This document shows, piece by piece, positions 1 to 11,275 of a stretch of DNA of 64,000 nucleotides. Source of the stretch: Phycomyces nitens (Eukaryota; Mucoromycota; Mucoromycetes; Mucorales; Phycomycetaceae); NCBI GenBank assembly GCA_022702545.1, contig JAHRBC010000002.1:8618001-8682000 (forward strand), in the 5' to 3' direction. The translations under genes were made by a program, and so were the position numbers. The notes beneath the pieces are model-generated. The model was given only the letters and a program-made list of their open reading frames with translations. It was not told the DNA's origin and did not search any database. Numbering within the stretch: the first letter of the stretch is position 1; each line of letters begins with the position of its first letter.

Positions 1-737
1 GTCATGCGTAAACCTAAGGAGGCAGCGTTCAAGGAGATGACCTTGGCCGCCTTACCAGATCACCCAGAGTTGTGCCCAGTAGCAACTATGGCCCTATTTG
101 TCGGAAAGACTGCTCAGGCCCGATTGATTCTCCCGGAAGATCACACTTTCTTCCTTGGGTTTATTGCAGGTAATCAACCGAAGTCCATTAGACCATCCAC
201 TATGGGGACATGTGTTAGGATTGGTTCCTAACAGCCTTCGCGCCACACTCCCGAAATGGATACTAGCTAGAAGACCAAATACATCATAGCTATCTTTAGA
301 CTTTCCTTTCTTGTACACCCACCCGCCACAGTTACCAATCATTATATTTAGACATATCTTTACCCTAGCTAGAAAACATATAAATACCAGTAGAGCTTGA
401 TCATAGAAAGATCAAGCGAACAACGTCTTTTATTAAATAACTTATCCTTGAACCTCCTGTTTCTGTCTCTTGCCTTGTCTGCTTGGATCAGTTCCTGACA
501 ACATGGATCAAGAAGACACTGGGTGAATGTGGAGTAGACACCTCGCTACATAAAGGCCATTCAACAAGATCAGCAGCCGCAACAGCAGCAAGGAACCAAG
601 GAGTGTCAGTCGCACGGATCCAGCGACATGCCAACTGGAGTGCTCAAAGCAGAGTCTTTGAGAGGTATTACTGGCGTCCCGAAGTTGAGGATTCAGATGG
701 TGTAGCAGCGACAATTCTCTTGCCTTCGGACAATTAA
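1..737 (+). pseudogene. DIRS-like tyrosine recombinase, C-terminal part, split by a solo LTR
   Basis: Two coding blocks (1-212 and 506-737, joined through the ACATG target site) form one reading frame. The first block has the DHPELCPV segment typical of DIRS-group recombinases. The second has the catalytic HSTR box (HxxR) and a downstream RYYWRP block carrying the likely nucleophilic tyrosine, then a TAA stop at 735-737. Tyrosine recombinases of this group integrate the circular DNA of DIRS retrotransposons in the nucleus. The gene starts left of the window, so the N-terminal region and the first catalytic arginine are not visible. The frame is broken by a 288-bp solo LTR at 213-500. Removing the LTR and one copy of the duplication restores the frame, so the gene was open when the LTR landed. 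A Crypton origin is the alternative, but the terminal inverted repeats downstream favour DIRS. Confidence 0.75.
213..500 (+). mobile_element. Solo LTR, 288-bp family, copy 1 (TSD ACATG)
   Basis: The segment begins TGTTAGG and ends CCTGACA. It is flanked by the 5-bp direct repeat ACATG at 208-212 and 501-505. It contains a TATA-like ATAAATA and a GATC-rich hairpin-like stretch followed by TTTTATTAAATAA. A second copy of exactly the same length lies inverted at 12405-12692. There is no internal retrotransposon sequence, so this is a solo LTR left by LTR-LTR recombination. It interrupts the DIRS-like recombinase frame. Confidence 0.85.
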
Positions 738-810
738 CCTCATTGGAGGGATGGAGTCTCCGATGGACAATCTGGATTGTCTGATACTCCGTAGGGGTAG
801 ATAGACAATT

Positions 811-1029
811 TAGGTTGTTCGAGGGGACGAAGTCCCGAGAATGAGGTGAGTCCCACCCACCACACCACACACTCCCTCATAGATATATGGCAGTCGAATT
901 GTTCGGCGTGCCGGAAGAGATAGAGTTCTTAGAATAGAAATACAATTTGTTTTTAAAAAAAAGAATAAAAAAGCGTGGCTTAGGAAGCCAAAACCTCATT
1001 CTCGGGACTTCGTCCCCTCGAACAACCTA
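811..1029. repeat. Perfect 37-bp inverted repeat at the DIRS-like right end
   Basis: Arms 811-847 and 993-1029 are exact reverse complements over 37 bp, separated by 145 bp. Each arm also contains the small palindrome GGGAC-GAA-GTCCC. The arrangement sits just downstream of the recombinase stop codon and fits the inverted terminal repeat and internal complementary region expected at the right side of a DIRS element. The family link is inference; the repeats are seen directly. Confidence 0.7.
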
Positions 1030-1724
1030 AATAATTATATTATTCTTCAACTAATTTTTCAGTACATATTCTATTGACCTCCTATTACATATAGTGTTTA
1101 TTTCTGGAGATCCCTTTCAGTATAATCATTCAAAACAAGAGGCATGGTATAGTAATTGACAAGCATAATATATACTTGTAAGCAATACAAAATAATGTAC
1201 TAGGTTTATATGATCGCTTCTTTTTCTAACCACAATGAATTTTTAGCAATTGATGAATGCTAAGGATCATCTAATGTATATCAACGTAGTATTATTATGC
1301 GTGTATAGCTTATAACAAAGGTTTGTACTATATATGTTTTATAATATTAAATAGCATTAGTTTTAAGTATTTTTCTATAATAATTGTGCGCAAAATACGG
1401 TATGAATTAAATCAAGACATTCTATAATAAAGAATAAACCATTCTTTCAAAAGAATGGTCGTAAAAGAATAGCAGAACCCATTATCAAATAGAGTACTAT
1501 AAAAGAGAGGTTATAGTGTATAACGGAAGCATTTTTGGTTGGATAAAAAAAACGGTAGTTATGTTACCAAAACGGTAGTTATCTGCCGATTTTTGCCACT
1601 ATAAAAACAGTAGCTACTACCAAACTCGCCTTACACAGGGTCATATCTACCGTTTTTCCCCACCAAAAAAACGGTAGCAATGTTACCAAAACGGTAGATA
1701 ACTGCCGATTTCTTAGCCGTAGTG
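1030..1724 (-). mobile_element. F0: decayed 5'-type end of an F-family CACTA element
   Basis: The segment ends in GCCGTAGTG, the reverse complement of the CACTACGGC terminus. Read on the minus strand it aligns along its length with the left end of F1 (11276 onward), including the shared block GCTATTTAATATTATAAAAC and several copies of the ACGGTAG subterminal motif between about 1545 and 1710. No coding sequence is visible. The left side is cut where the DIRS-like inverted repeat ends. The piece is much more diverged from F1 than F1 is from F2, so it is an older copy. Confidence 0.7.
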
Positions 1725-2579
1725 GACATGTTTAAAGGCAATGAATGTTTTGTTTTGTTCTTTTTAAAAGAAACAAGTATTTATTTATTAATGCTTTAAG
1801 CATACATCTTTTTTGGTAAAGGAATGACCAGCATTTTCACATTAACACCAGACACCAGCTCAGCAGTCGCGACTTCCAAAAGAATACGATGTACTGGCAA
1901 TATACAATGATAATCATCTGGAGAGAAACTTGGCGAGCAGACCTCAACTCCTTTGTATTCACGTGTTCTACTTGGCATGTTGATGAGCCATCTCACGAAA
2001 GCAAAGACATGTGGAATTATTTCCGATTGATAAACAACTGAGCTTGTGGAGGAACAAGTACTGAATTTGTCCTGTGTATGCTCGTGGAGGATCACCAACT
2101 CTACCCAGGAATAGTGCTAGAATGAATGACCCACAGTCTACAGAACCATTTTTGCTTTTATACGTCTGGCCGAGAAGATTGATAGATTTTATCTTTGTGA
2201 TATGATTATCAACAAAGATACCTGAAGATGTTACCTGATGATAATGCTGAAGACTTGGTATACCATACGATAGCCGATAGTACTCCAGCAACTGGAGATA
2301 ATCTGTATCATCCATTACAGATGGCTTTCTCACCAAGAGAGAGAAGGCAGAGAGAGGAAGGGGCTCATTTCCCTTTATCGGGAATTCAGGCTTTAAAGAC
2401 GCACGCACAAATAGCTGAAGTATAAATGGCATGTGTGAAAGAGGGGCAGAGGAGGAGGTGGCAGTTGTGGATGATGATGTGAGTTTTGACAGAAGATGAT
2501 GGAAAGAAGCTTGGTTCAGACAGGAGAGCATTTTTTGTATGTAGTCGCCCTTGTACATGTCTTCAACAAAAGTCTTCAT

Positions 2580-2860
2580 TGTGGTATACACACCACAGCT
2601 GAGTAAAATACAAACTCCACAACTGATATCTGGTTCCTCTTTGCTAATGACCATGGCAAGATAACATCCCAGGAGCAGTTACACACCAGGCACATGTACA
2701 CTTCACACTACTACAGTGATAACTGACCATTACACAATAGAGATTATTAGAACAAGGGAACTAGAACAATAACTATATAAACCACCATAATATTCTTTCT
2801 TCAATAAACAACACTCTCACAGTATCTACAAGTTCCCTCTAAAAACCCTCAATTACCACA
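2580..2860 (+). mobile_element. Solo LTR related to the intact Gypsy element (TSD TTCAT)
   Basis: The 281-bp segment starts TGTGGTATACACACCACAG and ends TTACCACA, flanked by TTCAT at 2575-2579 and 2861-2865. It aligns over its full length with the reverse complement of the 278-bp LTR of the Gypsy element at 53928-59313, with scattered differences. It includes the same TATATAAACCACC box and the same CTCTCACAGTATC block. It lies inside the E1 transposase coding sequence and is older than the intact Gypsy element, judging from its divergence. Confidence 0.9.
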
Positions 2861-3824
2861 TTCATGAATGTGGACTCAAATCCATCTCTTCTGTTGGTGT
2901 CAATCTTCTTCAACAGGCCATTGTACCTCTCGAACCCAAACAGCCAATAACCATACACAGGTCCAAAATCACAAATGGTTTCGCGAAGATGGATGTGCAG
3001 GTGCATGTTGCAGGTGAGAGTGGGAGCAGGATACAATTCTTCGCATTTCTGACAGAATCTTTCCAAATGGGCATGGGCGTCGTCAAGGTCATCAAATGTG
3101 ATTGTTGGTGTTGCAAGGAGACGGCAAGCATCAACAAAGTCGATCCAATTCTTGAACTTATCCAGAGGAAGAACGTCTCTGAGCAGCACAGGAGAATACA
3201 CCAACACCCAAGATTTCCATTCATTGGCCTTCATATATGGAAATCCTCTACTGATCTTCGTCTTCAAAATGGTGTAGTCAGTTGGCACCACCATTGATTC
3301 TGCCATTACTTGCATAGAAGCCAGCTTCCTATCCGTGATTAGACCACTAGTAGTCCACGTCTTGAACATCCTCTTGGCTGTACCCAAGAATAGGTTATGC
3401 ATGGGATCAATGATCGTTCTACGTACTAGATCAAAGTATCCAAGGCAATGGAGTTGCGACCATTGAACACCATTTTCGACCTCCAACTCATGCCTTTCTG
3501 AGGGCGTACTTGCACTCTTCCACACCTCAGCATGCAAACAGTTCTCCATACCACAACGACGACGCCACCCAGACTCATTGAACCCACGGAAGTCCACACT
3601 GCTTGTCCCAGGAAGACGAGAAAATTTGCGGCAACACTTGTAACAGGCATTTGTGCTGTTATGGGATGTGAATCCACTTGTCTTTCTGGCTGCAGGGATG
3701 TCACATGCTACCATGAACAAAGCTGCATGGACGGTTGCTCCAGAAATGCATTCAAAGGTTGGGATAGTCATTCCCACGTACAGTTGTTCCAACTCATCAA
3801 CCAAAGGCTTGAGATAATGGTTAA

Positions 3825-5318
3825 CACTGCAAAAATACCCCCGATTCCCATATGTGATAGTATGTAAAATTCCGAGTGAAATAAAAAACAAATTCTAGAA
3901 TTAAATTGAAATGTTATCTTGCATATATAAAAAACAACACATATAAGATAATGAAGTAATTCGGTGGATATAAAGCTCTGCTTTTGGACGTGTAGGCTTG
4001 TTAAACTCAAGAGTGTACAGAACTATAACTGAAAGTGTTATCTTATTTCTTTTTAGTCAAACGTTACATGAATTATTTTTTCAATATCAATAAAAAAATC
4101 TATTTTTTAATAGATCAAGATGCAAACTTTTCGACTATTTTCTGCAAACTATTCACCTATTTTCTAAAGGACGTATATTTATTGGTTGTTTAATCCGTTT
4201 GACACTTTAAACACTTTCAATTGGGGGTTTATTTTATACTTCTTTATAAATAGGCCATGGAAAATAGTTTACAAATAGATTTTTATTGATAAAATATTTT
4301 TCTCATAATATACAGCCTAGTAATTTGGTCTAGATTCATGGCTATAGCTATATTGATACTAATTTTTTTACCTTTTGAAACACGGGTAGAGAGAATGACT
4401 GATTCATTGACTATCATCTTGAATAACTGGAAAAGTAGTTGCTCAAACAGAGTAGACAACTAAGACTTTGAGACCGAATTTTCAGGTATACCAAACAGTA
4501 TCTCAAGATAGATAATGATATAACAATCAAAAAAGGTGTACGCGTAATAGAAAAGATATCTATATTTTTCTGTTAGAAAAGCAATAGGAATGACTGATTA
4601 CTTACCAAGACAAACTGGTTTGTTGGATATTCCATGTCTTTGTTAAAACGCGGCAATTTTCTTTGATAAAAAGGCTGATAGTAAAGACAGAATATATTAG
4701 TATTAATAGTGATAAAATATTCGAACATACCAAGTACATTCCGTCCATTCGACTTCATCATTGTCATCTTTGGCCATTGCGATTGAAAGGAGTTGTTTTG
4801 AATCTACAAGATGAAGATTACTGATTAGCAACAGCAATAAAAAATAGTGCGCCCATTTACCTTTTTCTTGTGCAAGCTTGAATAAAAGTGACTATAGGAC
4901 ACCTTTTAGATAATTGAAAAGATGTTAAAGATTATCTTTAATTGCGTGAAAAATTTTCAAGTACTTACCAGAGAGTATAAAGGAAGCAAAAAGTAAAAAG
5001 AGAGAGAAAAAGGGAAAATCGGGAAAAAAGAATCCATATGCATTTTTAGATTATAGTAAGCCCTAATAAATTATGAGAATAAAGGGATTATGAAAACTGT
5101 GTACCCAAGACTCTTTTTTTACTGTACTCCAGATATATTTTTTAAAGATATAAATACAGTCTTTTATATATATATATAATACTATTGTTCTTATTTGACA
5201 CTATACCTTATACTGCAAATTATAATGTATGTTTATGTATTCAAAGAAATATATGTTAATATATATGGATTTATTTATGCTTATTATTTTATTTTATTTT
5301 AAAAAAAATATTTAGAAA
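3825..5318 (-). other. E2 left subterminal region, non-coding
   Basis: No long reading frame is convincing here. Read on the minus strand, toward the terminus, it has consensus-like splice donors: GGTAAGTACTT at about 4970, GGTAAATGGGC near 4860 and GGTAAGTAATC near 4604. This resembles the outward mini-exon regions of E3, E3b and E5. The outermost 430 bp (3825 to about 4250) is duplicated inverted at 34970-35386. Confidence 0.5.
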
Positions 5319-6550
5319 ATGTCTTCAAATCAGAGAAACTCAGGACGCAAAGCCAGAGCAAACCCAACTGCTCCCATTTACCGTGTTGCTGCTGGCCGTA
5401 TTAGCCAGCGTGAAATCCTTCCAAGGGCCCCCAGTCGCAGTGAGGAAAGTAGTCAAGGACAGACAGAAATGGCCACTGTCCTTGAAGACTTGAGGTTCCT
5501 CAAGTCCAGAATGGGAATGGTCTATGACATCGCTGGCAAGACCAACCAGACCATGAGTACGTTCATGGAAGCCCATGCCAGTGGTGTCCAGAGCCAGCTC
5601 CCTCTTGGCCAAGCTGGTCCCGTTGGAATGGCTCCTTCTGTTGGCCCCTCCAGCTCACTTGGTACCAGTGATATGAGTGCGATTGTCTTGGTATGAATAT
5701 TATTATTATTTTGTTAAAAAATATTTTCTAATAAATTATATCTAGGAATTCATTAATGAGAAGATGTGGAAGAAGAACTTCACGTCTAACGATCCTGCTC
5801 TGATTGCCGAGAATGAAGGCAAACAGAAATGGAATAAGGACAAGAAGATTAATCACCCAGACAATGTCAGGGTCATCAACTACTTGAGAGACTACATTCT
5901 CTCGCAGCCTCGTGCTGCTGGTTTTTGGCCTGGCATGGTAGTGCAAAAAATTAAAAACAATTACAAGTACTACCATCTCACTTCAAACATGAGTGAAGAG
6001 CAAGCTTCTGCCAAGAAGAGAAAGGTTCGGGCTAATACCAGGCTTGTCGAGGTTAGTATAAAGACGATTTGATATTTTTAATTTAATCTGAAAATTTTTA
6101 TAGATCCACTTGCGCAGGGTGGAGGCCTACAAACGTCACTGGAGGGCAATCGATGAGGAGATGGGCCATAAGCCTGAAAACCCTGATGAGATGGCCTATC
6201 TCCATGTCCTCCAGAAGGATGTGATGTCTGATGGTGAATCAGACATGGAAGACATTGCGCCTGGTATTAGCATGCGTGTTCTCTGTGTTGCTCGTCCCAG
6301 TTGGAGAAGCGATGAGGTAATTAATATTTTGTAGAGTGATGTGCTGATTGATGAGAAAAGACTGATAAATTTAATATAGTTGAACCGGCTTCTGGAGGTC
6401 ATTGACCATCTTGCAAGAGAGGATGACCTGAGACGGTCATCAACAAAGACAAAGACAAGAATGCCCAGACAGCAAAAAACGATCAAGGAGATTCCTGCCC
6501 CAAGTCACCTGACTTTGAATTTGCCTGCCTGGGTATTCAAAAATGAATAA
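5319..6550 (+). CDS. E2 tnpA-like companion gene, four exons, intact
   Basis: Exons are 5319-5690, 5746-6051, 6104-6316 and 6380-6550; the three introns (55, 52 and 63 nt) have GT-AG ends and all lie between codons. The joined frame encodes about 353 residues without a stop. The N-terminal exon is basic, then Ser/Gly/Pro-rich. Exon 2, exactly 102 codons, holds the conserved core including a WNKDKK segment and RVINYLRDYI. Exon 3 carries an acidic VMSDGESDMED patch followed by RPSWRSDE, present in every relative here. No database family comes to mind. Position opposite a Tnp2 gene suggests the accessory, end-binding role of plant TnpA proteins; that is inference from architecture, not similarity. 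It converges with the E2 transposase, whose stop is about 100 bp away. Confidence 0.85.
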
Positions 6551-6645
6551 ATCTTTGTTTTTGTCTTTTTTACTTTTTAAACACATGATTCGCAAAACAA
6601 ACTATGAAGTTATGATTAAGAACAAGAGAGATAAGATAAATATAT

Positions 6646-9600
6646 TTAGGCAGAAACCTTTCTAGGCAAAGGGACAACTAGTTTTTTGTTAATGTTACTA
6701 CTAGATTTATAATCCACAATTGCAACAGGCAGGAGAATCCGATGGACAGGAAGAATGCTTTGAAAGTCAAGAGCCGAAAATTCATCCTTGTGAACCTCAA
6801 TTCCTTCAGCCTCTCTGGTGGTGTCTGATGTGGTCTTGAACCAATTTACAAAAGCAAAAGTGTGTTGACTGTCGTAGGCATTTCCACAATGCGAAGAAGA
6901 AACAGCAGGACTAAATGTGTGAACAAATAGATACTGAATCTCTCCAACATACGCGTACACTGCCTCGGTCTTTTCCTCAACAAATAATGCTTGGATGTAT
7001 GACCCATTTCGACGTTTACCACTCCTTCCTTTGAATATTTGGCCCATGATGTTGATTGACGCAAGCATTTCAATCCAGTCATTGACAAAAGCGGTCGAGG
7101 CCATGGTGTCTTTGCAGCTGTTAATGTTTTTGTCCCCATGGACAACCTGGTAATACTCCACTAGACAATTGTATTCCAGTCTAGGCATTATGCTCATTGG
7201 TTTCTTTTTCAATGGCAGAGTTGATGGTGGCAAAGGCTCGTTACCGTGGACTGTTAACGATGGGTTCTCTGCAAATTCAAGGAATTCTGGCAATGAGAAG
7301 GCAGACAAATCAAGGTACGGAATTTGGGTTGAGGTGATGTCTTGATGGATGGTCAACTTGCTAAATACGTCTGAGAAGTATTGTCCACTTGGTGTGTCTA
7401 GGAAACCGCGAACAAAATCTCCCTTTCTTGTATCCTCAATGAAACTTCTCATATACGTGGCCTCAAAACCACTTCTCCTGTTGGTGTTGATGTTCTTGAG
7501 TATACTATTGTACCTCTCGAAACCAAAAAGCCAGTAACTGTAAACTGGCCCAAAGTCCAGAATGGTTTCATGAAGGTGAAGATGTAGGTGCATGTTTGGA
7601 GAGAGGAGGTCAGGCTCATACAGTTGCTCACAACCTTTACCAAACTGCTCTAGATTATGATGCGCTTCCTCAATATCGTCCTCAGAGATACTTGGCTTTG
7701 TCAGACAACGGCAAGCATTGACAAAAAACATCCAGTTCTTGAATTTTGGCATTGGCAGCACGTTTTTTAACACCACGGGAGAGTACACCAAGCACCACGA
7801 TTTCCACTCATCAGCTTTCATAAAGGGGAATCCCTTTCCAATCTTCGTCCTTAATGTTGTGTAGTCTGCAGGCAACACCATCTTCTCTACCATCTTCTGC
7901 ATGGCAACAAAACTCTTATCGTTGATTACTCCATCTGCAACCCATCTCTCCATCATCCTCTTGGCAGTGCCTAAGAAAAGATTATGCATTGGATCGATGA
8001 TCATGCAGCGGACAACGTCAAAGTACTGGAGACGATGCAGTTCGGACCAGCGAACACCACTGGCAACTTCAAGGCGCTGCCTCTCAGTTTGAGTGGCTGC
8101 ATTTCTCCAGACCTCAGCATCCTTACGATTATCATCTCTAGTGCGAAGGAGCCACTTTGAGAAGTCAAATCCAGAATAATCAACAGAGCTTGTGCCAGCT
8201 AACCGAGTGAACTGACGATTGCATTTATGACAGGCGTTTGTGCTTGTATGGGATGTGAACCCACATACTTTTCTTGCGGCAGGGATGTCACAAGCAACAA
8301 CAAAGAGAGCAGCGGATTCTCACACCAGATGGACATTGGTGGGTCTTGAGTATAATTCCCTGGTACAGTTCTTCCAATTCATCAACAAGAGGTCTAAGAT
8401 AGTTATTGATTTCAGACGTCTTTGCTTCTTTGGGGCCTGGCATTAATCCAACGAGGATGACGTTCTCCTTTTTAAACCTGACATCGCGAGGAAGATTGTT
8501 TACTGCCAAGTAAATGGCACCACACGAATATGAGACACCATCAAATGGCTGGAACCAGTCAATATTCAGTGTCAACATTAGAGAGCGGCTGTCATCAACA
8601 AAGAGGTTGCCATTGATGTCTTTAACACTGTTCCACATCGCACCATCATACACATCAAACATCGTCTTTTCCACTTTGGGACCACGATTCCAAGAGTTGA
8701 TTTGGGTTTCGAAATCGGGCCGAGAAAAGAGAGTTTGCAGAGAGTGTTTGATTGACTGGTACACATACGACTTCTTTGGGATTGTGGACGAACTGGACTT
8801 GAACAAGCTATGGCCACACAAGGCGCTATTTCCAAACTTGTCAAAGGTACAGAAAAGAGGTGCACCATCGTTCTCATAAATACTGTGGCATTCACCACAT
8901 GCAACATATTTCTTGATGCCCTTTGTCAATGTATCCATTCCTGCCATGCTTTTTAGACCAGAGACACTTGATGGGACTCGGAAAGAATCGCCAAAAAATC
9001 CAAGATCTTGTTTACGATTGCAATCAAGATAATTGCGCCTTCATTGACAACGTAAAAGGAAATGAACAGGGCAAGAGCCTTGACCACAAAGCCATGAATG
9101 AAACTCAATTCTGAGTTGAATTCTGAAAAATATCAACACAAAACACCTCATTAATATACAATCTATATAGATGGGTGGATTAGCATTTCAGGTACTACAC
9201 AAACCTTCATTATCAAGCATCTCATCTTCACTTTCGTTATCAGAGTCAGAGTCAGAGTCACCAAACGAGCTGCATTCATCCTCTGCACCAAAAATGGCGT
9301 CAGATTCAGAAAGAGGTAGGTTTCTAATGGGTTCTTGTACCCCCTCATGTCCTTCAATATCGTTTTCCAAGTCTGCCCAAGTGTAACAACATTGGTTTAA
9401 TGAAAAAACAATAAAATTTTAAAAAATCCTTACCACCAGACTCAAAATCCATGGCCTCTACATTGTCTACGGCCTCAAAGTATTGCTCTTCATCATCAAC
9501 AATTTCCATTGCTATTTAATTCAAAAACATATTTATTATTAATTAAATAATTTACAAATCCAAATATAAAATATATCTTACATCTACCACCAAAAAAACT

Positions 9601-9732
9601 GTTTTTGGCATCTTCTTTAAGCATATGACGCTTAAATGTTTGAGCTGTGAGAAAATCAAATCCTCCCTCTTTGTTCTTGCAAATAGAACATCTGCATTCT
9701 TTTGTTCTTGTAGATTTACGGATAGGAGCCAT
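6646..9732 (-). pseudogene. E2 Tnp2-type transposase, nearly complete, two frameshifts
   Basis: Exon 1 (9732-9582) starts MAPIRKSTRTKE and has a Cys-rich ECRCSIC motif with a downstream RH pair. Exons 2 (9511-9434) and 3 (9372-9205) encode an acidic linker with SDSDSDNESEDE. Exon 4 runs from about 9122 to 6646 and carries the Tnp2 region: NIDWFQPFDG, GLMPGPKEAKTSE, IIDPMHNLFLGTAKR and GFERYN, ending PLPRKVSA. These are the blocks expected to hold the DDE-type catalytic acids (assignment inferred). Two single-base losses break the frame, one in a T run near 8985 and one near 8312; the remainder is open. E2 is therefore probably unable to make its own transposase, although its ends and companion gene look sound. 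A related intact gene is in E3. Confidence 0.88.
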
Positions 9733-10702
9733 TGTTTAATAAATAATTTAAAATGTTTTGGTTTAACAGTAAAGAAGATATACTCAGGTACAGTTTATTT
9801 GATATGATTTGAGTTTAATATTTATTTTTCATGCTACACTATTCTCTACAACCAATAAAATCTATCAAAAATATGGTTTTTTCTCTTAACTCACAAAAAA
9901 TGGCCTGAGCTAGAAAATTGACCTTTATATCCCATACCAACTGTATCAACTACACATATGGGAATCGGGGGTATTTTTGCAGTGTAATCTCTTTGGACTT
10001 TGGCTCCTTTGGCCCAGGCATGAGTCCAACAAGGATAGTGTTCTCTGCCTTAAACTGCTCCTCATGAGGCAAGTTGTTAACCACCAAGTAAATGGTCCCA
10101 CAAGAGTATGTGACCCTGTCAAAGGACTGGAACCAATCGATGTTCAACGTCAATATCAAAGAACGAGGATGGGCAACAAAAGATTCACCACTGATGTCTT
10201 TCAACTCCTTCCACATAACACTATCAAAGATGTCGCACATTGTATCCATGATCTTGAGCTCCTGATTCCAGTGTTGAATGCTTGCTTCAAAATCAGGGCG
10301 AAGGAAAAGAATTTTCAAGGCATGCTTCAATGACTGGTATTGGAACACGCGCTTGGGAACCAATGCTCCAGACGATGTAACCTTGGTCAACTTGCAGTTG
10401 CAGGTCAGACATGCACCAACTTTCGTGAAAACACAGCGAGGGGGGACAGACTGGTTCTCTTCATAAACTGTGTGGCAATCAGGACAGGCTACAAATCTCC
10501 TGATACCGTTGGAAATTGCAGAATATCCTGTCATTCTTTGCAGACCAAGAAGACTGGATGGGAGCTGGAAATCCTGCTCGTAAATCGTCAAGAGTGTGTT
10601 GATGAACTCGATCAAGACAACAGCACCCTTGTTGACCACATAGCGGGATGCAAAGAGGACAACAAAAATGGCAATAAACCTGTGCACAGGATTTTCAGGC
10701 AT

Positions 10703-11275
10703 ATTGGGGGTTCACACCCACTGATTTTTTACATGTTTTAGGCAATTATTTCGCTGAAAAAAATTATTATTGGCTGTGAGTTTGTAATCACTGTTTTTTT
10801 GTACTTTTGGTCTATTTTTTGATATATTTTTTAATCTCCTATACTTTTCTGGGGGGTTTATCTTAAAATAAATAATAGCTAACCAATTATATTTTATCAC
10901 TGATATTGAAGCATTTTTATTGGATAATAAAAAGATGGGCATTCAGAATTAATGACCAATAGAACCGAATTTTGATACATTAATTACATGAATGTTTCCA
11001 TGCCCATTAACAACAAAGCCAAAGTCCATAACCTCTTTGCATTTCAGAGTTGTATCTACAGGGATAATCTCACAAGGTCGGATATGCGGGTTTCCACAAG
11101 AATCAGTGCAAAAACCAGGAAGAGAAGAGCGAATATCATAGTCAGCTGTAACTAATGAGTACTTTTGCAAGCTAAAAGATCCATCTTGATTTCTCAAGAC
11201 TTTACCAAGCAACAAGGTATTGCCATGCAAAAAGAGTCCGGTTAAGCCATCAGCTACTTGGGACTTGTTGATATA
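10703..11275. other. Flank between E1 and F1 with an unrecognised ORF
   Basis: From 10703 to about 10940 the sequence is AT-rich with no coding signal I trust. On the minus strand 11278-10949 is an open frame of 109 codons containing SSLPGFCTDSCGNPHIRP and KEVMDFGFVVNGHGNIHV, which has a protein-like composition. The frame's apparent start lies inside the F1 terminus, so the real gene was probably longer and was cut by F1. I do not recognise it. It could be the C-terminal end of another transposon protein. Confidence 0.4.

Larger units (their letters stand above)
3825..9984. mobile_element. E2: complete 6,160-bp CACTA element, TSD TAA
   Basis: The left end reads CACTGCAAAAATACCCCCG and the right end is its exact reverse complement; the match extends for 32 bp to CATATGTG. 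The 3-bp direct repeat TAA flanks it at 3822-3824 and 9985-9987, as expected for the CACTA superfamily. It sits inside the E1 transposase gene. Inside are a plus-strand tnpA-like gene (5319-6550) and a minus-strand Tnp2 gene (9732-6646) that converge near 6.6 kb. The 1.5 kb between the left terminus and the tnpA-like start is non-coding and AT-rich, with outward-pointing splice-donor-like sites. Confidence 0.95.
1796..10702 (-). pseudogene. E1: Tnp2-type CACTA transposase broken by two insertions
   Basis: Three minus-strand blocks form one transposase: 10702-9985 (N-terminal half), 3824-2861 (middle, including the DPMHNLFLGTAKR block and the FERYNG block) and 2579-1796 (C-terminal part ending PLPKKMYA). 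The first break is the complete element E2 (3825-9984) with TAA duplicated at 3822-3824 and 9985-9987. The second is a solo LTR (2580-2860) with TTCAT duplicated. Across both junctions the reading frame matches the intact E3 transposase, so the gene was open when E2 and the LTR arrived. A further frameshift lies near 2040. The catalytic region has substitutions absent in relatives (WFQSFDR instead of WFQPFDG), which probably postdate loss of function. Upstream coding exons and the element's own termini are not visible; F0 and F1 ends lie immediately outside it. Confidence 0.88.

Noticed and set aside
1725..11275. A large composite element bounded by the F ends at 1724 and 11276
   Set aside because: Both F ends point away from this interval, so they are ends of neighbouring elements and not termini enclosing it.
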